DNA of 64,000 nucleotides. Origin: Methanofollis formosanus (GTDB taxonomy: Archaea; Halobacteriota; Methanomicrobia; Methanomicrobiales; Methanofollaceae). A program made the position numbers and the translations under genes. Shown piece by piece: positions 42,086 to 51,853 of this stretch (positions within the stretch are counted from its first letter, which is position 1; every line of letters begins with the position of its first letter). Location: assembly GCF_019633745.1 (NCBI RefSeq), contig NZ_CP037968.1, forward strand, positions 2,300,789 to 2,364,788. The letters are read 5' to 3'. The notes beneath the pieces are model-generated. The model had not been told where the DNA came from, did not search any database, and worked only from the letters and a program-made list of their open reading frames with translations.

Positions 42086-44008
42086 GTGTGGCAGAAAACA
42101 TTGTCACTCCGATATAATATCGATACGTTCGCGGCAATATTTGGCATTATAGTATCATTGTTTATGATCATTTTTGGAGGAATTTATGGGAGAGCAGGAT
42201 TCTTCACGCTGGGTGTTCTGACCATAACCTCTTGTCTTATCTGGTTGGCAATGAGGGATAGCGCTTCATTTGAGTTTCAAGTGCCGGGAGTACGATCCAG
42301 CTTCTCCTTGTGGTGTACAGCTTTTTTTCTTTTGTACGGCCTGAGCATCATTTCAATTTACTTTCGCCCATCTATGTATGAGCGTCCTCTTCTCTATTTT
42401 GTAGTAACATCTCTTATTGCCGGTGTAATCGCATGTGAAATATTAACCGCCGATCGGCGGCATACAAACTTGATTCTAATTCAGATCCTGCTACTCGGAG
42501 TGAGTATCGGGTGGTCTCTCTTATTTATCGTTCCCGAACTTGTTGGCAAGGATCCCTGGTTCCATATGGGTTTCACGAATTTGATACTGCATGATCATGC
42601 TATTCCCGATGATTCTATTTATTCGGGCTATGAAAAACTTCCATTTTTTCATCTTATGGTTGCCATCACTTCGCTGGTCACGGGCCTTACCTATAAATAT
42701 GCCGCGATGGCATCGGTGAGTTTTGGACAGATCGTCTGTAATATTGTATTTATTTTTCTCATTTCCAATTACATCTTTAAAAACTATAGGATAGGATTGT
42801 TCTCTGCTTTACTCGTAGGTATTGCAAGTCATCATATTCTCATGAGTTACCTATTTATTCCCAATGGTTTTGGTGCGATATTTGTATTCATTGCACTATA
42901 TCTAATTTTATCTAAGACGGAAGGAAAAAATGGGGCTATTTTTTTTATTCTATTGTTAACCCAGATGATTACTATTATTTTAACACATTCAATTGTAGCC
43001 ATATTCATGGCTCTTCTTCTTCTTCTCATCTGGAGTATCGATCTGTTTCACTGTTTTTTTCATCAACAAATTATCTCTGTTATTAAATCCGCGATCCTGG
43101 TCAGTTTTATGATGGGGATGCTTGCGTGGTGGATCTATTCTTCTATTGCTCTGGAAACTTTAGTCGATCTTGTGCAGGTGGGATTTAGTGCTGAATATTT
43201 TGTGCGATTTCCTGAATATCGGCTCTATGAAGCAAATGTCCCATTTATTGAGCATGTTTATAATTTAATTGGATTATATGCCTTTTTAGGGTTGTCATTG
43301 GTGGGTGTGCTTTTTATGATTTCCCGAAGAGGGAACAAATCTACTTTCTTGATGGCATTAATCTCTGTAACTCCAGTTTTCATTGCATTTTTCTTTAATA
43401 TTTCCGGTGGTACACTGATTGAGGAGCGCTGGTTTTATTTCGGTGAGATCCTTTTAAGTGTTCCATTAGCGCTCACTGTTCTCTTTTTGGGGACATGGAT
43501 ATGTAAGAAACCAGAGTCCCAATGTTTCTTTATCTCTGGATTCATAGTAGCCTTGAGTTTTCTAACATTTACAGGCATGTTTGTCGGTCTTGACAACAAC
43601 GAACTAACTCCGGTCTCAGCAACATCCCTTTATTATACGCAATCTGAAATGGCAGGTAGTGACTTTGTTGGGGCCAGGTCAATAGGATTGATCTCTTCGG
43701 ATGTAACGTACTGCGTAAATCCGAGCAGCAGCGTATATATGAATCTCTATAATATCAATGGTGAACGGCTACAGATGCTGGATATATCGTATTTTACAGG
43801 GAGGTTCAGGCATGACGGATCAGTCAAGGTAGTGAGAAATCTCTATTTAGATGAAATCCAGAGAAAAAGCCTCCTGTCAAATTCTATATTCCCGGATGTC
43901 GACATATATTTGTCAAATTTAGACTTCTATAAGATATATGATAATTCTGCAATCACGGTTTATACCGATAAACTCAACATCGATAATAGAGCATATCCAA
44001 CTCCGTAG
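42086..44008 (+). CDS. Polytopic membrane protein, GT-C glycosyltransferase-like
   Basis: About 640 residues from the GTG at 42086 (GAGGGGG eight bases upstream). Roughly 12-14 membrane segments with a large first loop containing 'ELVGKDPWFHMGFTNLILHD': the D-x-W-x-H pattern resembles the catalytic DxxxH/DxD-type loop of GT-C enzymes. 'YEKLPFFHLMVAI' follows. A ~130-residue soluble tail ends the protein. Same layout as 10132-11904. Likely oligosaccharyl/glycosyl transfer from a lipid carrier or polymerisation on the outer face; this is inference. Last gene of the operon. Confidence 0.65.
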   Translation: MWQKTLSLRYNIDTFAAIFGIIVSLFMIIFGGIYGRAGFFTLGVLTITSCLIWLAMRDSASFEFQVPGVRSSFSLWCTAFFLLYGLSIISIYFRPSMYERPLLYFVVTSLIAGVIACEILTADRRHTNLILIQILLLGVSIGWSLLFIVPELVGKDPWFHMGFTNLILHDHAIPDDSIYSGYEKLPFFHLMVAITSLVTGLTYKYAAMASVSFGQIVCNIVFIFLISNYIFKNYRIGLFSALLVGIASHHILMSYLFIPNGFGAIFVFIALYLILSKTEGKNGAIFFILLLTQMITIILTHSIVAIFMALLLLLIWSIDLFHCFFHQQIISVIKSAILVSFMMGMLAWWIYSSIALETLVDLVQVGFSAEYFVRFPEYRLYEANVPFIEHVYNLIGLYAFLGLSLVGVLFMISRRGNKSTFLMALISVTPVFIAFFFNISGGTLIEERWFYFGEILLSVPLALTVLFLGTWICKKPESQCFFISGFIVALSFLTFTGMFVGLDNNELTPVSATSLYYTQSEMAGSDFVGARSIGLISSDVTYCVNPSSSVYMNLYNINGERLQMLDISYFTGRFRHDGSVKVVRNLYLDEIQRKSLLSNSIFPDVDIYLSNLDFYKIYDNSAITVYTDKLNIDNRAYPTP

Positions 44009-44454
44009 GAATACTCAAAATGGCTATCTCTGTGGGGGGATGGCCACCCTCCGAATCCTCTGCGTCAAGGTAGGACGAGACTGCTATCGCAACTCCCTCT
44101 TCATGTCCATTGGCTGTGCCTTCCCGGCCCAATCTTCATCGTGGGGTTCCGAGGGCAGCGCCCCCGGCGCGAGTGAGGGAGGGAGGCGAATGTTCAAAAC
44201 GTGCGATTAGAAGACGCAATGATCCGAAGTACCACCCAAAATCTTCGGATATTCTCTGCCGCCTCGAGCCGGGGGACGTTGCCCGCCGGACCCCCCACGG
44301 ACAGAAGATGGGTGGGGGTGGCAATTGAGTGAGGGTTCCACCGATTCTTCTGTCTTGAAAAGAGAGAGCAAGCGACGAGAAATTTTCGTCGCGTATGCTT
44401 GAAGCATGATATCGCCTCATGCTGAATTCTACGCAGCCCAAAATGAAATTTTGA
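44009..44454. repeat. Compound intergenic repeat (GC palindromes plus IS5-end-like arm)
   Basis: No gene. The segment holds TTCCCGGCCC...GGGCAGCGCCCCCGGCGCGAG (44125-44172), a second palindromic block GAGCCGGGGGACGTTGCCCGCCGG (44266-44290, split), and the arm 44338-44438 (GTCTTGAAAAGAGAGAGCAAG ... ATGCTTGAAGC). In reverse orientation it aligns over ~250 bases with 54355-54600. Confidence 0.7.
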
Positions 44455-45576
44455 TTACGGTTTCATTTCGTTGAGTATTTTTTCTGCCCGAGAATACCAT
44501 GAGTACTTGCGAATAAAATCATTCTTTGCATTCTCACCGAGTTGGATACGTACATCTTCTCTTTCGGATAAGAACGTTAACGCCTCTTTCCACGAATTAA
44601 TGTCATCTGGATCGCACAATAGAGCATTATGTCCGTTCTCCAGCACTTCTCGTAAAACCGGGAGATCCGAACAGATGATAGCTTTTCCCGCAGCCATGTA
44701 CTCAAATATTTTCAAAGGAGAGGTCCATTTCCCGATATCCTCATCTGTAATACAGGTCGAGACGTGTTTCTGGTTTGGAACCAGAGTGACGTCAAAGGCA
44801 AGGATGTACTCGACTGTTTTGGCATGAGGTAAAAAGCCGTAAAAGAAAATATTCTGCTGATCTTTGGTTTTCTTCCTCCAGTACGAGATATCTTTCTCAG
44901 CCCCCCCCACGATATGAAAATCAGCCCAATCACACTGGCGTACGAGGTTCGAGATCACCTCCATTCCTTTGCCCTTATAGAGGTGACCAACATAGCCGAC
45001 CTGTAATTTATTCTCCTTGTTAAGCAACAATATCGGCCTTCTATCTTCTGGCACGGGATCTGCTCCATCAGGAGCGACAATAATATTCTCTGATAGAATA
45101 GGATCCCTCTTAGAATAATACTCCTTTAATGCGTGGGTAATAACAACAAGTTTCTGAAACACAGGCTTTGCGATAAGATTTCGAAACATCCGTGAATAAA
45201 AATAATTTTCTATCGGAGCATGGGATTCAAATACCACTGGTAGGTCCAGTAAGGAAGCGAAAAAACAACCCGGAAGATCTCTTCCATATATGATATCTGG
45301 TTGCATTCTTCTTATTTTTCCTCCTGCAAGAATACCAGAGATAATTCCTTTCCCTTTGACTGGGAGGAGAGGAAGATACAGAATTTCAAAACATTTTTCC
45401 ACACCGTAAAAGGAGAACACATCTTCAACACCCGGTTCACGATCGATCTTCCTGTCGGGAACGATCAATGTGACCTCGTGCCCATTTTGAGCAAATGCCT
45501 GGCACATCTTCATAACATGAATACTGCTTGCCGTGCGAGATGGGATGGTCGAGGTGGCAATATACACAATGTTCAT
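44455..45576 (-). CDS. Glycosyltransferase family 4
   Basis: 373 residues from the ATG at 45576 (GGGAGTG upstream). 'NIVYIATSTIPSRTASSIHV' acceptor loop, 'DIIYGRDLPGCFFASLLDLP', 'LQVGYVGHLYKGKGMEVI', 'FHIVGGAEKDISYW' and 'WTSPLKIFEYMAAGKAIICS' (E-containing donor motif). Third gene of the flippase/asparagine-synthase-like unit; 14 bases from the previous stop. Gene order suggests it adds the sugar processed by its neighbours. Confidence 0.86.
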   Translation of the reverse strand: MNIVYIATSTIPSRTASSIHVMKMCQAFAQNGHEVTLIVPDRKIDREPGVEDVFSFYGVEKCFEILYLPLLPVKGKGIISGILAGGKIRRMQPDIIYGRDLPGCFFASLLDLPVVFESHAPIENYFYSRMFRNLIAKPVFQKLVVITHALKEYYSKRDPILSENIIVAPDGADPVPEDRRPILLLNKENKLQVGYVGHLYKGKGMEVISNLVRQCDWADFHIVGGAEKDISYWRKKTKDQQNIFFYGFLPHAKTVEYILAFDVTLVPNQKHVSTCITDEDIGKWTSPLKIFEYMAAGKAIICSDLPVLREVLENGHNALLCDPDDINSWKEALTFLSEREDVRIQLGENAKNDFIRKYSWYSRAEKILNEMKP

Positions 45577-45590
45577 GCCCGCACTCCCAC

Positions 45591-46871
45591 TCACTCCAAT
45601 GGGTTCTCAACACAATTTGCTGCCAGCCCGAGCAACACACAAAACGCATCCCCGTGATCCTTTCTCCGTCGCATATGCTCCTCCCAGAGCATATCCAGGT
45701 CCAGCCATGGCACAACCTGATTATCCCTTAGGTACTCAAACGCAGTTCCAAGCGTCGCTTGATAGTCCTCCCGGTTGCGGAACATCTCGTTGTAGTCGAG
45801 GTAGTTTGCCATGAGTGACGATCTGATCCCAAACTGCGGGGCTCGCGCCTGCATCTGTGAACGGAATATGTACACCCACTTTTGTATCATTGCATGCACG
45901 CCATGGCTCCACCTGGTCCCATAATTTATCTTTCCTGGCAGTGAGAAGAGTTTGGGGAACTTCAGATTGAGCATCTCAACATAGAGATTCTGCCCTTTGC
46001 GTACTTTGCGTGGTGCAGCGAGCCAGTACCCTCCCCAGGCACTGTCTGCAAAAGGAGCAATCACTCGGGCACCGTTTCTCTCTTTGCCGATGAGAGCCCC
46101 CCAGTCATCCCATTTTTCTGTAGGGGTGACTATCGGTGCTTCAGAAAATGCAACACAATAGACGTGCCATGATCTCTGAATTTTTTCATGATCTATGATA
46201 TTTGCCGGGAGATTTTGTGGACTCCGGCATACTTCATCGGGATTGAAATCAATTGCATGTATCTGTTGTGACTTTGATCTCCGTAATTTTTCTGAAAACT
46301 TTTTTGTTTTTTCGTCATAGGTCATCGACATATCAGAGGGCTGAAGACCGGTGAGTGCATCTCCCAGAAATCCGCTCCAGATAGTATCGGATGTGCTGGA
46401 AACCAGATTTCGACAGAAAGAGTTGAACATTACATCAGGCACAGGTGCCCATGGTGATGCGAGAACTGACTCTCTGAGAGTCTCCCAGGTAAAATCAATA
46501 GATCTCAAGTCGAGTGTATGATGGTTCACGCCTGCCAGGTCGGCGACTATCTTGCCCAGATCATAATCCAGATGACCTGGCACGCCGAAGGTGACGGTTG
46601 TTATCTGATCTGAATCAATACGTTCCAGCAATGCGCCAAGGATAGCACGACTGTCCCAACCACCGCTGAGAGGGATGATATGGCGTCCTGATGGGGCCAG
46701 TTCGACAAGAGCATCGAAGAGAATGTCAAACCTTTCTGCCGCCTCGCGGAGGGAATATTCTCTGCCTATGGATTCCGGGGTCATGCAGCCGGATACCCAG
46801 GCAGGAAATTCCCTGGGAGGGAGAAACCCACACCAGAGATATTGATTAATCTGAACCGGATCCATACTCAT
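45591..46871 (-). CDS. Asparagine synthase-like ATP-pyrophosphatase protein (no glutaminase domain)
   Basis: 426 residues from the ATG at 46871 behind AGGAGAT. The PP-loop 'HIIPLSGGWDSRAILGALLE' is that of asparagine synthetase-type AMP-forming enzymes, followed by 'VTFGVPGHLDYDLGKIVADL' and 'WSGFLGDALTG'. The N-terminal glutaminase domain with Cys2 is absent. In polysaccharide loci such proteins amidate a sugar carboxylate or an attached amino acid. Here three uronate-making dehydrogenases are present, so a uronamide product is plausible but unproven. Confidence 0.8.
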   Translation of the reverse strand: MSMDPVQINQYLWCGFLPPREFPAWVSGCMTPESIGREYSLREAAERFDILFDALVELAPSGRHIIPLSGGWDSRAILGALLERIDSDQITTVTFGVPGHLDYDLGKIVADLAGVNHHTLDLRSIDFTWETLRESVLASPWAPVPDVMFNSFCRNLVSSTSDTIWSGFLGDALTGLQPSDMSMTYDEKTKKFSEKLRRSKSQQIHAIDFNPDEVCRSPQNLPANIIDHEKIQRSWHVYCVAFSEAPIVTPTEKWDDWGALIGKERNGARVIAPFADSAWGGYWLAAPRKVRKGQNLYVEMLNLKFPKLFSLPGKINYGTRWSHGVHAMIQKWVYIFRSQMQARAPQFGIRSSLMANYLDYNEMFRNREDYQATLGTAFEYLRDNQVVPWLDLDMLWEEHMRRRKDHGDAFCVLLGLAANCVENPLE

Positions 46872-46953
46872 CGCTGAATCTCCTGAGAATTGACCCTTGA
46901 TGAGACGGTTGTCCCCTGATCTGGTACACAAAAGTCACCCCCAGCTCCCCTCC

Positions 46954-48327
46954 TTAGTTTGTGCTATACACCATCTTTTCTTTCAAAAAGGTATGCTCGA
47001 AACCTATCATCAAAGATGTCCATAAAAGATAATAGCACACATACGCAACGCCTGCACCAATCAACCCCATCGATTCGAGAAATAGAAACAACAATGGGAA
47101 ATACACAATTGTACTCGAAAGGTGCACCCAAAATGTCGTTTTTGGTCGACCCATCGATAACATCGCCGGCGATAACGGAAAACCATAAATGGCGATAACC
47201 ATCGCGAACATATACCAGATAAGCACAGGCTGAGCAGCAATATACTCTGCTCCAAAGACAAGCTGGATAAAGAAGGATCCAAAGAGAATAAAAATTACCC
47301 AGATTATTGCTGCTCCCCCTCCTGCAACAAACCCTGATCGGACCATGAGTTGGCTGAACCGTTTAACATCCCCTCTTGTCCATAACCTTGAGAGATCGGG
47401 ATAGATCGCTTGATATAACGGATCCGAAATCATGGCAGGAATCGCGGCAATTTGTTTTGCAATTTTATATAATCCTGCGCTTTCGACTCCTATAACGCCT
47501 CCAACAATCATGGTATCAAACTCACGAGAGGTCAATCTGATAGAACTGTTCAAATTTGTTGTTAATATAAATCCCCAGATCCCTGGATGCTGCGTTGAAA
47601 TGTTTCTGATCGTCACCTTATGTATCCCTGAGAAACCCTGTTTATGAAGCTCGCGCCAGCCCAGAACGAAAAGTAACAATTGGCCCAGAATTGTCGTTGT
47701 CATCCAGAGAATAAGAACGAACCAGAGGTCTGCACCGGTGAAAAATAGAATTACGATCCCAATGAATTTTATTGATGACGATAGTATGTTCTGTACTGCA
47801 AATAATCCGAAGCGATTGAATAGCCGGAGTAATCCTGTAGGAGTGCCACTGATATTGAACAGGATAACGAAACTATAGAGTGCAGCCATGGATACCGTTT
47901 TGCTCTCCCATGATAGCCATTGACCAATCCATGAGACGAACACCGCGGCAACGAAGGTCCCGAAAATTGCTGTGGATATATCCAGCAGTGTACAAAATTT
48001 AACAATGCTCTTGAATTCATTACGGTTTTCTCTTTCCAGCGCTTCAGCTCCATACTTGATCAGGGCTTGCCATGATTGAAAATTCAATAATTGATCCACG
48101 ATGGTAACGTAGGTCGTGATGAGCACAAGCATGCCAAACTGTGTCGACTCGAGAATCCGAGCGGTAATTGCATATGTAAAGAATCCCATTACCCATGCAA
48201 TCATATTTCCACTCAGAAGGGTGCCGGCATTCTTAAAAAGCAGCTTAAAAGAATCTTCTTTGAACCATTGATAGAGTGTTTTCAGGGGAAAATGCTGAAT
48301 TATATTTAAAAAATAACTAAAATTCAT
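46954..48327 (-). CDS. Polysaccharide flippase (Wzx/MOP family)
   Basis: 457 residues with about 14 hydrophobic segments. 'KNAGTLLSGNMIAWVMGFFT' start, 'RILESTQFGMLVLITTYVTI' and 'FDTMIVGGVIGVESAGLYKIA' are typical of PST exporters. First gene of a three-gene minus-strand unit; the 150 bases upstream contain an AT-rich ATAAAAATAAAAG that may be its TATA region (about 48450-48462). More AT-rich than the flippase at 59528. Confidence 0.87.
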   Translation of the reverse strand: MNFSYFLNIIQHFPLKTLYQWFKEDSFKLLFKNAGTLLSGNMIAWVMGFFTYAITARILESTQFGMLVLITTYVTIVDQLLNFQSWQALIKYGAEALERENRNEFKSIVKFCTLLDISTAIFGTFVAAVFVSWIGQWLSWESKTVSMAALYSFVILFNISGTPTGLLRLFNRFGLFAVQNILSSSIKFIGIVILFFTGADLWFVLILWMTTTILGQLLLFVLGWRELHKQGFSGIHKVTIRNISTQHPGIWGFILTTNLNSSIRLTSREFDTMIVGGVIGVESAGLYKIAKQIAAIPAMISDPLYQAIYPDLSRLWTRGDVKRFSQLMVRSGFVAGGGAAIIWVIFILFGSFFIQLVFGAEYIAAQPVLIWYMFAMVIAIYGFPLSPAMLSMGRPKTTFWVHLSSTIVYFPLLFLFLESMGLIGAGVAYVCYYLLWTSLMIGFEHTFLKEKMVYSTN

Positions 48328-48480
48328 GATCTCTGCCTTACTTATTTGATGCCCGGGGTGGAAGCCTGATCTCTTATAATACTAACAGGTGCTCATTCTA
48401 CTGTTGTCTATTAATCTGGATTTTTTACCGTTGGTTTCTAATCGGAAACGCTTTTATTTTTATGAGGAATTGGAATCTTT

Positions 48481-49740
48481 CTAGAGTGTACAATATCGGC
48501 ATCCCTCCCTCACTCCATTATTCCTCCACAACATCCCGGCCACATCCACGATAATCGGCGTTCCATTGCAGATCACGAAGATCTTCTCCACTGTCAGCGA
48601 CGCGAACACGTCATGCGGAGAGTTGATGATGATACAGTCCACCGGGCCGCCGATCCCCTGGAGCGAGGCGGCGGGCCGTGCTCCAAACCCCTCGATCTCC
48701 GCGGGCCCGAGGAGCGGATCATATCCATACACATCCACATCGAACTCTTTGAGCTCGCGGACCATCTCAGTGACCGGGCTCTCCCTGGTGTCGGGGACGT
48801 TCTCCTTGTAGGTGAGACCCATGATGAGCACCTTCGAGTCGCGGATCACCTTGCCGGCGCGGTTCAGTTCCTTGATCGCCATGTTAGCCACATGTTTTGG
48901 CATGGAGTCGTTGATCGCCCGCCCGGCCAGGATCACCTGGGGATGGTAGCCGAGTTCCTGGGCCTTGTAGACGAGGTAGTAGGGGTCGACCGGGATGCAG
49001 TGGCCGCCGACGAGGCCGGGGCGGTACTGGTGGAAGTTCCACTTCGTGCCCGCCGCCTTGATCACCTCCGGGGTGTCGATGCCCATCTTGTGGAAGATGA
49101 TGGAGAGTTCGTTCATGAGGGCGATGTTGAGGTCGCGCTGGATGTTCTCGATTACCTTTGCCGCCTCGGCGGTCCTGATGTCGGGGGCACGGTACACGGT
49201 GGTGACGAGACTGTAGAGTTTGGACAGGACTGCACTGGCATCTTCATCCATCCCGGCGACGATCTTGGTGATCTTCGCGAGATCATGGGCATCGTCGCCC
49301 GGGTTGATCCGCTCGGGGGAATAGCCGACCTTGAAGTCTTTCCCGCAGAGAAGGCCTGACTCCTGCTCGAGGATCGGTCCGACGATTTCTTCGGTGACGC
49401 CGGGGTACACCGTAGACTCGAGAACGACGATCGCGCCGGGCTTGAGGTGCCGGCCGACGGTGCGGGCCGCGGACTCGACAAAAGAGAGGTCGGGCTCCCG
49501 GGTCTTCTTCACCGGCGTCGGAACACAGATTAGGACGAAGTCGGCTTTTTTGATCTCGTTGGGGTCTGAGGTCACGTGCAGCGGCGCCTTCGTGGTCTCC
49601 GCGATGTGCCGCACCTTCTCTTCCACGATCTCGTAGCCGATGGTGGCGATCTTCCCGGCAAACGCCTCTGCAAGAGGCAGGCCGACATAGCCGAGCCCGA
49701 CGACACAGACGGTCTTGTCCTTCAGTGATGACTGAACCAT
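48481..49740 (-). CDS. UDP-HexNAc C6-dehydrogenase (TviB/WbpO-like)
   Basis: 419 residues. 'VCVVGLGYVGLPLAEAFAGK' NAD loop, 'VVLESTVYPGVTEE', 'GYSPERINPGDDAH', catalytic 'GLVGGHCIPVDPYYLVYKAQ' and 'VLIMGLTYKENVPDTRES'. The GGHCIPVDPYYL signature marks the Vi-antigen/UDP-GlcNAc-GalNAc dehydrogenase branch. It overlaps the epimerase gene upstream by 19 bases. The two together would give UDP-GalNAcA, as TviB/TviC do. Confidence 0.88.
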   Translation of the reverse strand: MVQSSLKDKTVCVVGLGYVGLPLAEAFAGKIATIGYEIVEEKVRHIAETTKAPLHVTSDPNEIKKADFVLICVPTPVKKTREPDLSFVESAARTVGRHLKPGAIVVLESTVYPGVTEEIVGPILEQESGLLCGKDFKVGYSPERINPGDDAHDLAKITKIVAGMDEDASAVLSKLYSLVTTVYRAPDIRTAEAAKVIENIQRDLNIALMNELSIIFHKMGIDTPEVIKAAGTKWNFHQYRPGLVGGHCIPVDPYYLVYKAQELGYHPQVILAGRAINDSMPKHVANMAIKELNRAGKVIRDSKVLIMGLTYKENVPDTRESPVTEMVRELKEFDVDVYGYDPLLGPAEIEGFGARPAASLQGIGGPVDCIIINSPHDVFASLTVEKIFVICNGTPIIVDVAGMLWRNNGVREGCRYCTL

Positions 49741-50648
49741 CCGATCGTCTCCATAAGTCCTGTTTTCAGGTCGTACTCTGGTGCATACCCGAACGCTTCC
49801 CGGGCGCGGGAGATGTCGGCGAGCGAGTCCCGCACGTCACCGGGGCGGGGGGCCTCGTGGACCGGCTGGAGATCTTTCCCGACGATCTCCATGATGGTGC
49901 TCGCGAGTTCCAGGAGATCAATCCGCTCGCCGCAGGCGATGTTAAAGGCACCCTGGGCGTCGCTCTCCATCGCTCTGATGTTCGCCTGCACGACGTTTTT
50001 GATATAAGTGAAGTCCCGCGTCTGTTTGCCGTCGCCGTAGATGATCGGCGGTTGGTCGTTCAAAATCCGCTTCACGAAGTTCGGGATGACGGCGGCGTAC
50101 TGAGAGTTCGGATCCTGCCTGGGGCCGAAGACATTGAAGTACCTGAGGCAGACGGTCTGCACCCCGAAGAGATCGGAAAATACTGATGCATAGTACTCGT
50201 CGGCGATCTTTGAGACGGCGTACGGGGAGAGGGGGTGGGGGATCATGCCCTCGTGCTTGGGCAGGGTCGGGGTGTTGCCGTAGACTGAGGAAGAGGAGGC
50301 CATGACGACTTTCCGAACGCCTGCATCACGGGCCGCGAGGAGGACATTCAGGGTTCCGGTGACGTTTGCCTTATGGGTCGCCATCGGGTTCTTCACCGAA
50401 CGCTGGACACTGGGGAGTGCCGCCTGGTGGAAGATCCCGTCGGCATCCTGGAAGAGATCTAGGAGAAGTGTGGCGTCATTGATGTCTCCCTGGACAAAGC
50501 GTATGTCCTCCCTGTCGATGAGGTCCTGGATGTTTTCTATCCGTCCCGTGGAGAGGTTGTCGATGATCGTGGCCTCATGATTTTGTGAAAGTGCCCCGGC
50601 TAGATTTGAACCGATGAATCCTGCCCCCCCCGTGATAATATACTTCAT
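49722..50648 (-). CDS. UDP-GlcNAc/UDP-GlcNAcA 4-epimerase-like SDR (TviC/WbpP-like)
   Basis: 308 residues. 'IITGGAGFIGSNLAGAL', 'DNLSTGRIENI', 'HQAALPSVQRSVKNPMATH', 'SSSSVYGNT', 'SPYAVSKIADEYY' and 'RYFNVFGPRQDPNSQYAAVI' are the UDP-GlcNAc 4-epimerase pattern (ALPSVPRS-like loop and FGPRQDPNS). The adjacent TviB-like dehydrogenase supports the assignment. It is paralogous to 51854-52771. Confidence 0.86.
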   Translation of the reverse strand: MKYIITGGAGFIGSNLAGALSQNHEATIIDNLSTGRIENIQDLIDREDIRFVQGDINDATLLLDLFQDADGIFHQAALPSVQRSVKNPMATHKANVTGTLNVLLAARDAGVRKVVMASSSSVYGNTPTLPKHEGMIPHPLSPYAVSKIADEYYASVFSDLFGVQTVCLRYFNVFGPRQDPNSQYAAVIPNFVKRILNDQPPIIYGDGKQTRDFTYIKNVVQANIRAMESDAQGAFNIACGERIDLLELASTIMEIVGKDLQPVHEAPRPGDVRDSLADISRAREAFGYAPEYDLKTGLMETIGWFSHH

Positions 50649-50681
50649 ATCAATGCTTTCTGCGGATAAAATCCTCTGAAT

Positions 50682-50700
50682 CTATATTTTTTAAAAAATA
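50682..50700 (-). promoter_or_regulatory. Probable TATA region of the TviC/TviB-like pair
   Basis: The minus strand reads TATTTTTTAAAAAATATAG, 34-52 bases before the ATG at 50648. It is the only AT-rich block between the gene and the repeat-filled gap upstream. Confidence 0.5.
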
Positions 50701-51853
50701 TTGGCATCTGTCACTTTTTTTGATATTGAGGTCATCCCAAAACTCTCCGGCCTTGCTATGTGATGGGAAGACGTTTCTGAAGTATGGTGTCGTTCAAGAG
50801 CGTGCCGCCGCCCCGTCCCTATCTTCGTTGTGGGGGGTTCCGGGGGTTTCCCCCGGCGGGAGAGAGCAAGGAAACCCGCTTTCTTCTCTCGGTGGGCGGC
50901 ACGGCTGATCAGTCCAGATACTTTTGGGATATGCTCATTGTCTGGTACCTCTCTCATGGTCGAAACTATGGAACCAGCAGATGAACTTCTGGCCGTGTTC
51001 ATCAAGGTAGAATACCAATGAATGGCTTTTGCCTCCTCTTTTCTGTGGAAGGACTCTATGGTGGGCATCTGCACGGTGCCTCTCCGAATGGTGAGATGAG
51101 TGGAGCAACCATCGCCAAGTCAATATATAATTATTTGTATGTGGCCGGGACATGGAGCAGAACGAACATATTCGTACGATCTGGGGATCCTGAATATAGG
51201 AAAAATACTGCGAAGAGAAATGTGCTCTCTTCTGGGTCAGAAGATCTGGGTTATTATTCTGGTTTGGTTATGGTGGATGAAATTCTTTAGGGGTGATCGG
51301 AGGTCCAGGTGCGTCGATAAAAGGTGATCCGGAGGGTTGCTGATTCTGAATCGGCGCCTGCCATAGAGCAGAATATGATCTGTGCTATCGCTCCGATATC
51401 ATGTAATAGGATTGTTCTCGATTTGGATTGGGAAATATACAATACGAGTGTACGAGGTTATGCTTGTAGGGTGCGTGGGCATGGTATGGGAGGTGACATT
51501 AAACGGGATGGTGGTGGTTCCCACCGTCACGTTCATCCAAACCGTAGTCTCGTTTATTAAAACGATACCGGGTGAAAACTCCCGGCACAGGCGGTAACCC
51601 GGAGGGGAGTGCGTCTTCATGGTCTCAGGGACAGGAGATGAGATCGCTCCTCTCTCAAACCGAGGGTATCCCCTTCAGGAACAGATTTTGGACTGCCTTG
51701 CTACAGCCCAGACCTGGAGAAGAGCCTCAATATGCTCCACAGCGGTGTGTTTTCTGGTGCTGATTATCTCTCTCAGGATTACCTCTTTCATTGAGGTACT
51801 CCTGGCAGCATGCCTGCACCTTCCAGGGATCGGGTGTTCGGAGGTGAATGAAT
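50701..51853. repeat. 1.15-kb gene-poor gap with dispersed repeats
   Basis: Holds GAGGTCATCCCAAAACTCTC (50727-50746), a palindromic GGGGGTTCCGGGGGTTTCCCCC block (50836-50860, split), and the complement of GAGCATATCCCAAAAGTATC (about 50915-50934). From 51000 to 51850 several frames of 60-110 codons are open on both strands, but none is recognisable and none has a convincing start. Codon patterns look degenerate, consistent with old decayed genes. Confidence 0.5.
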
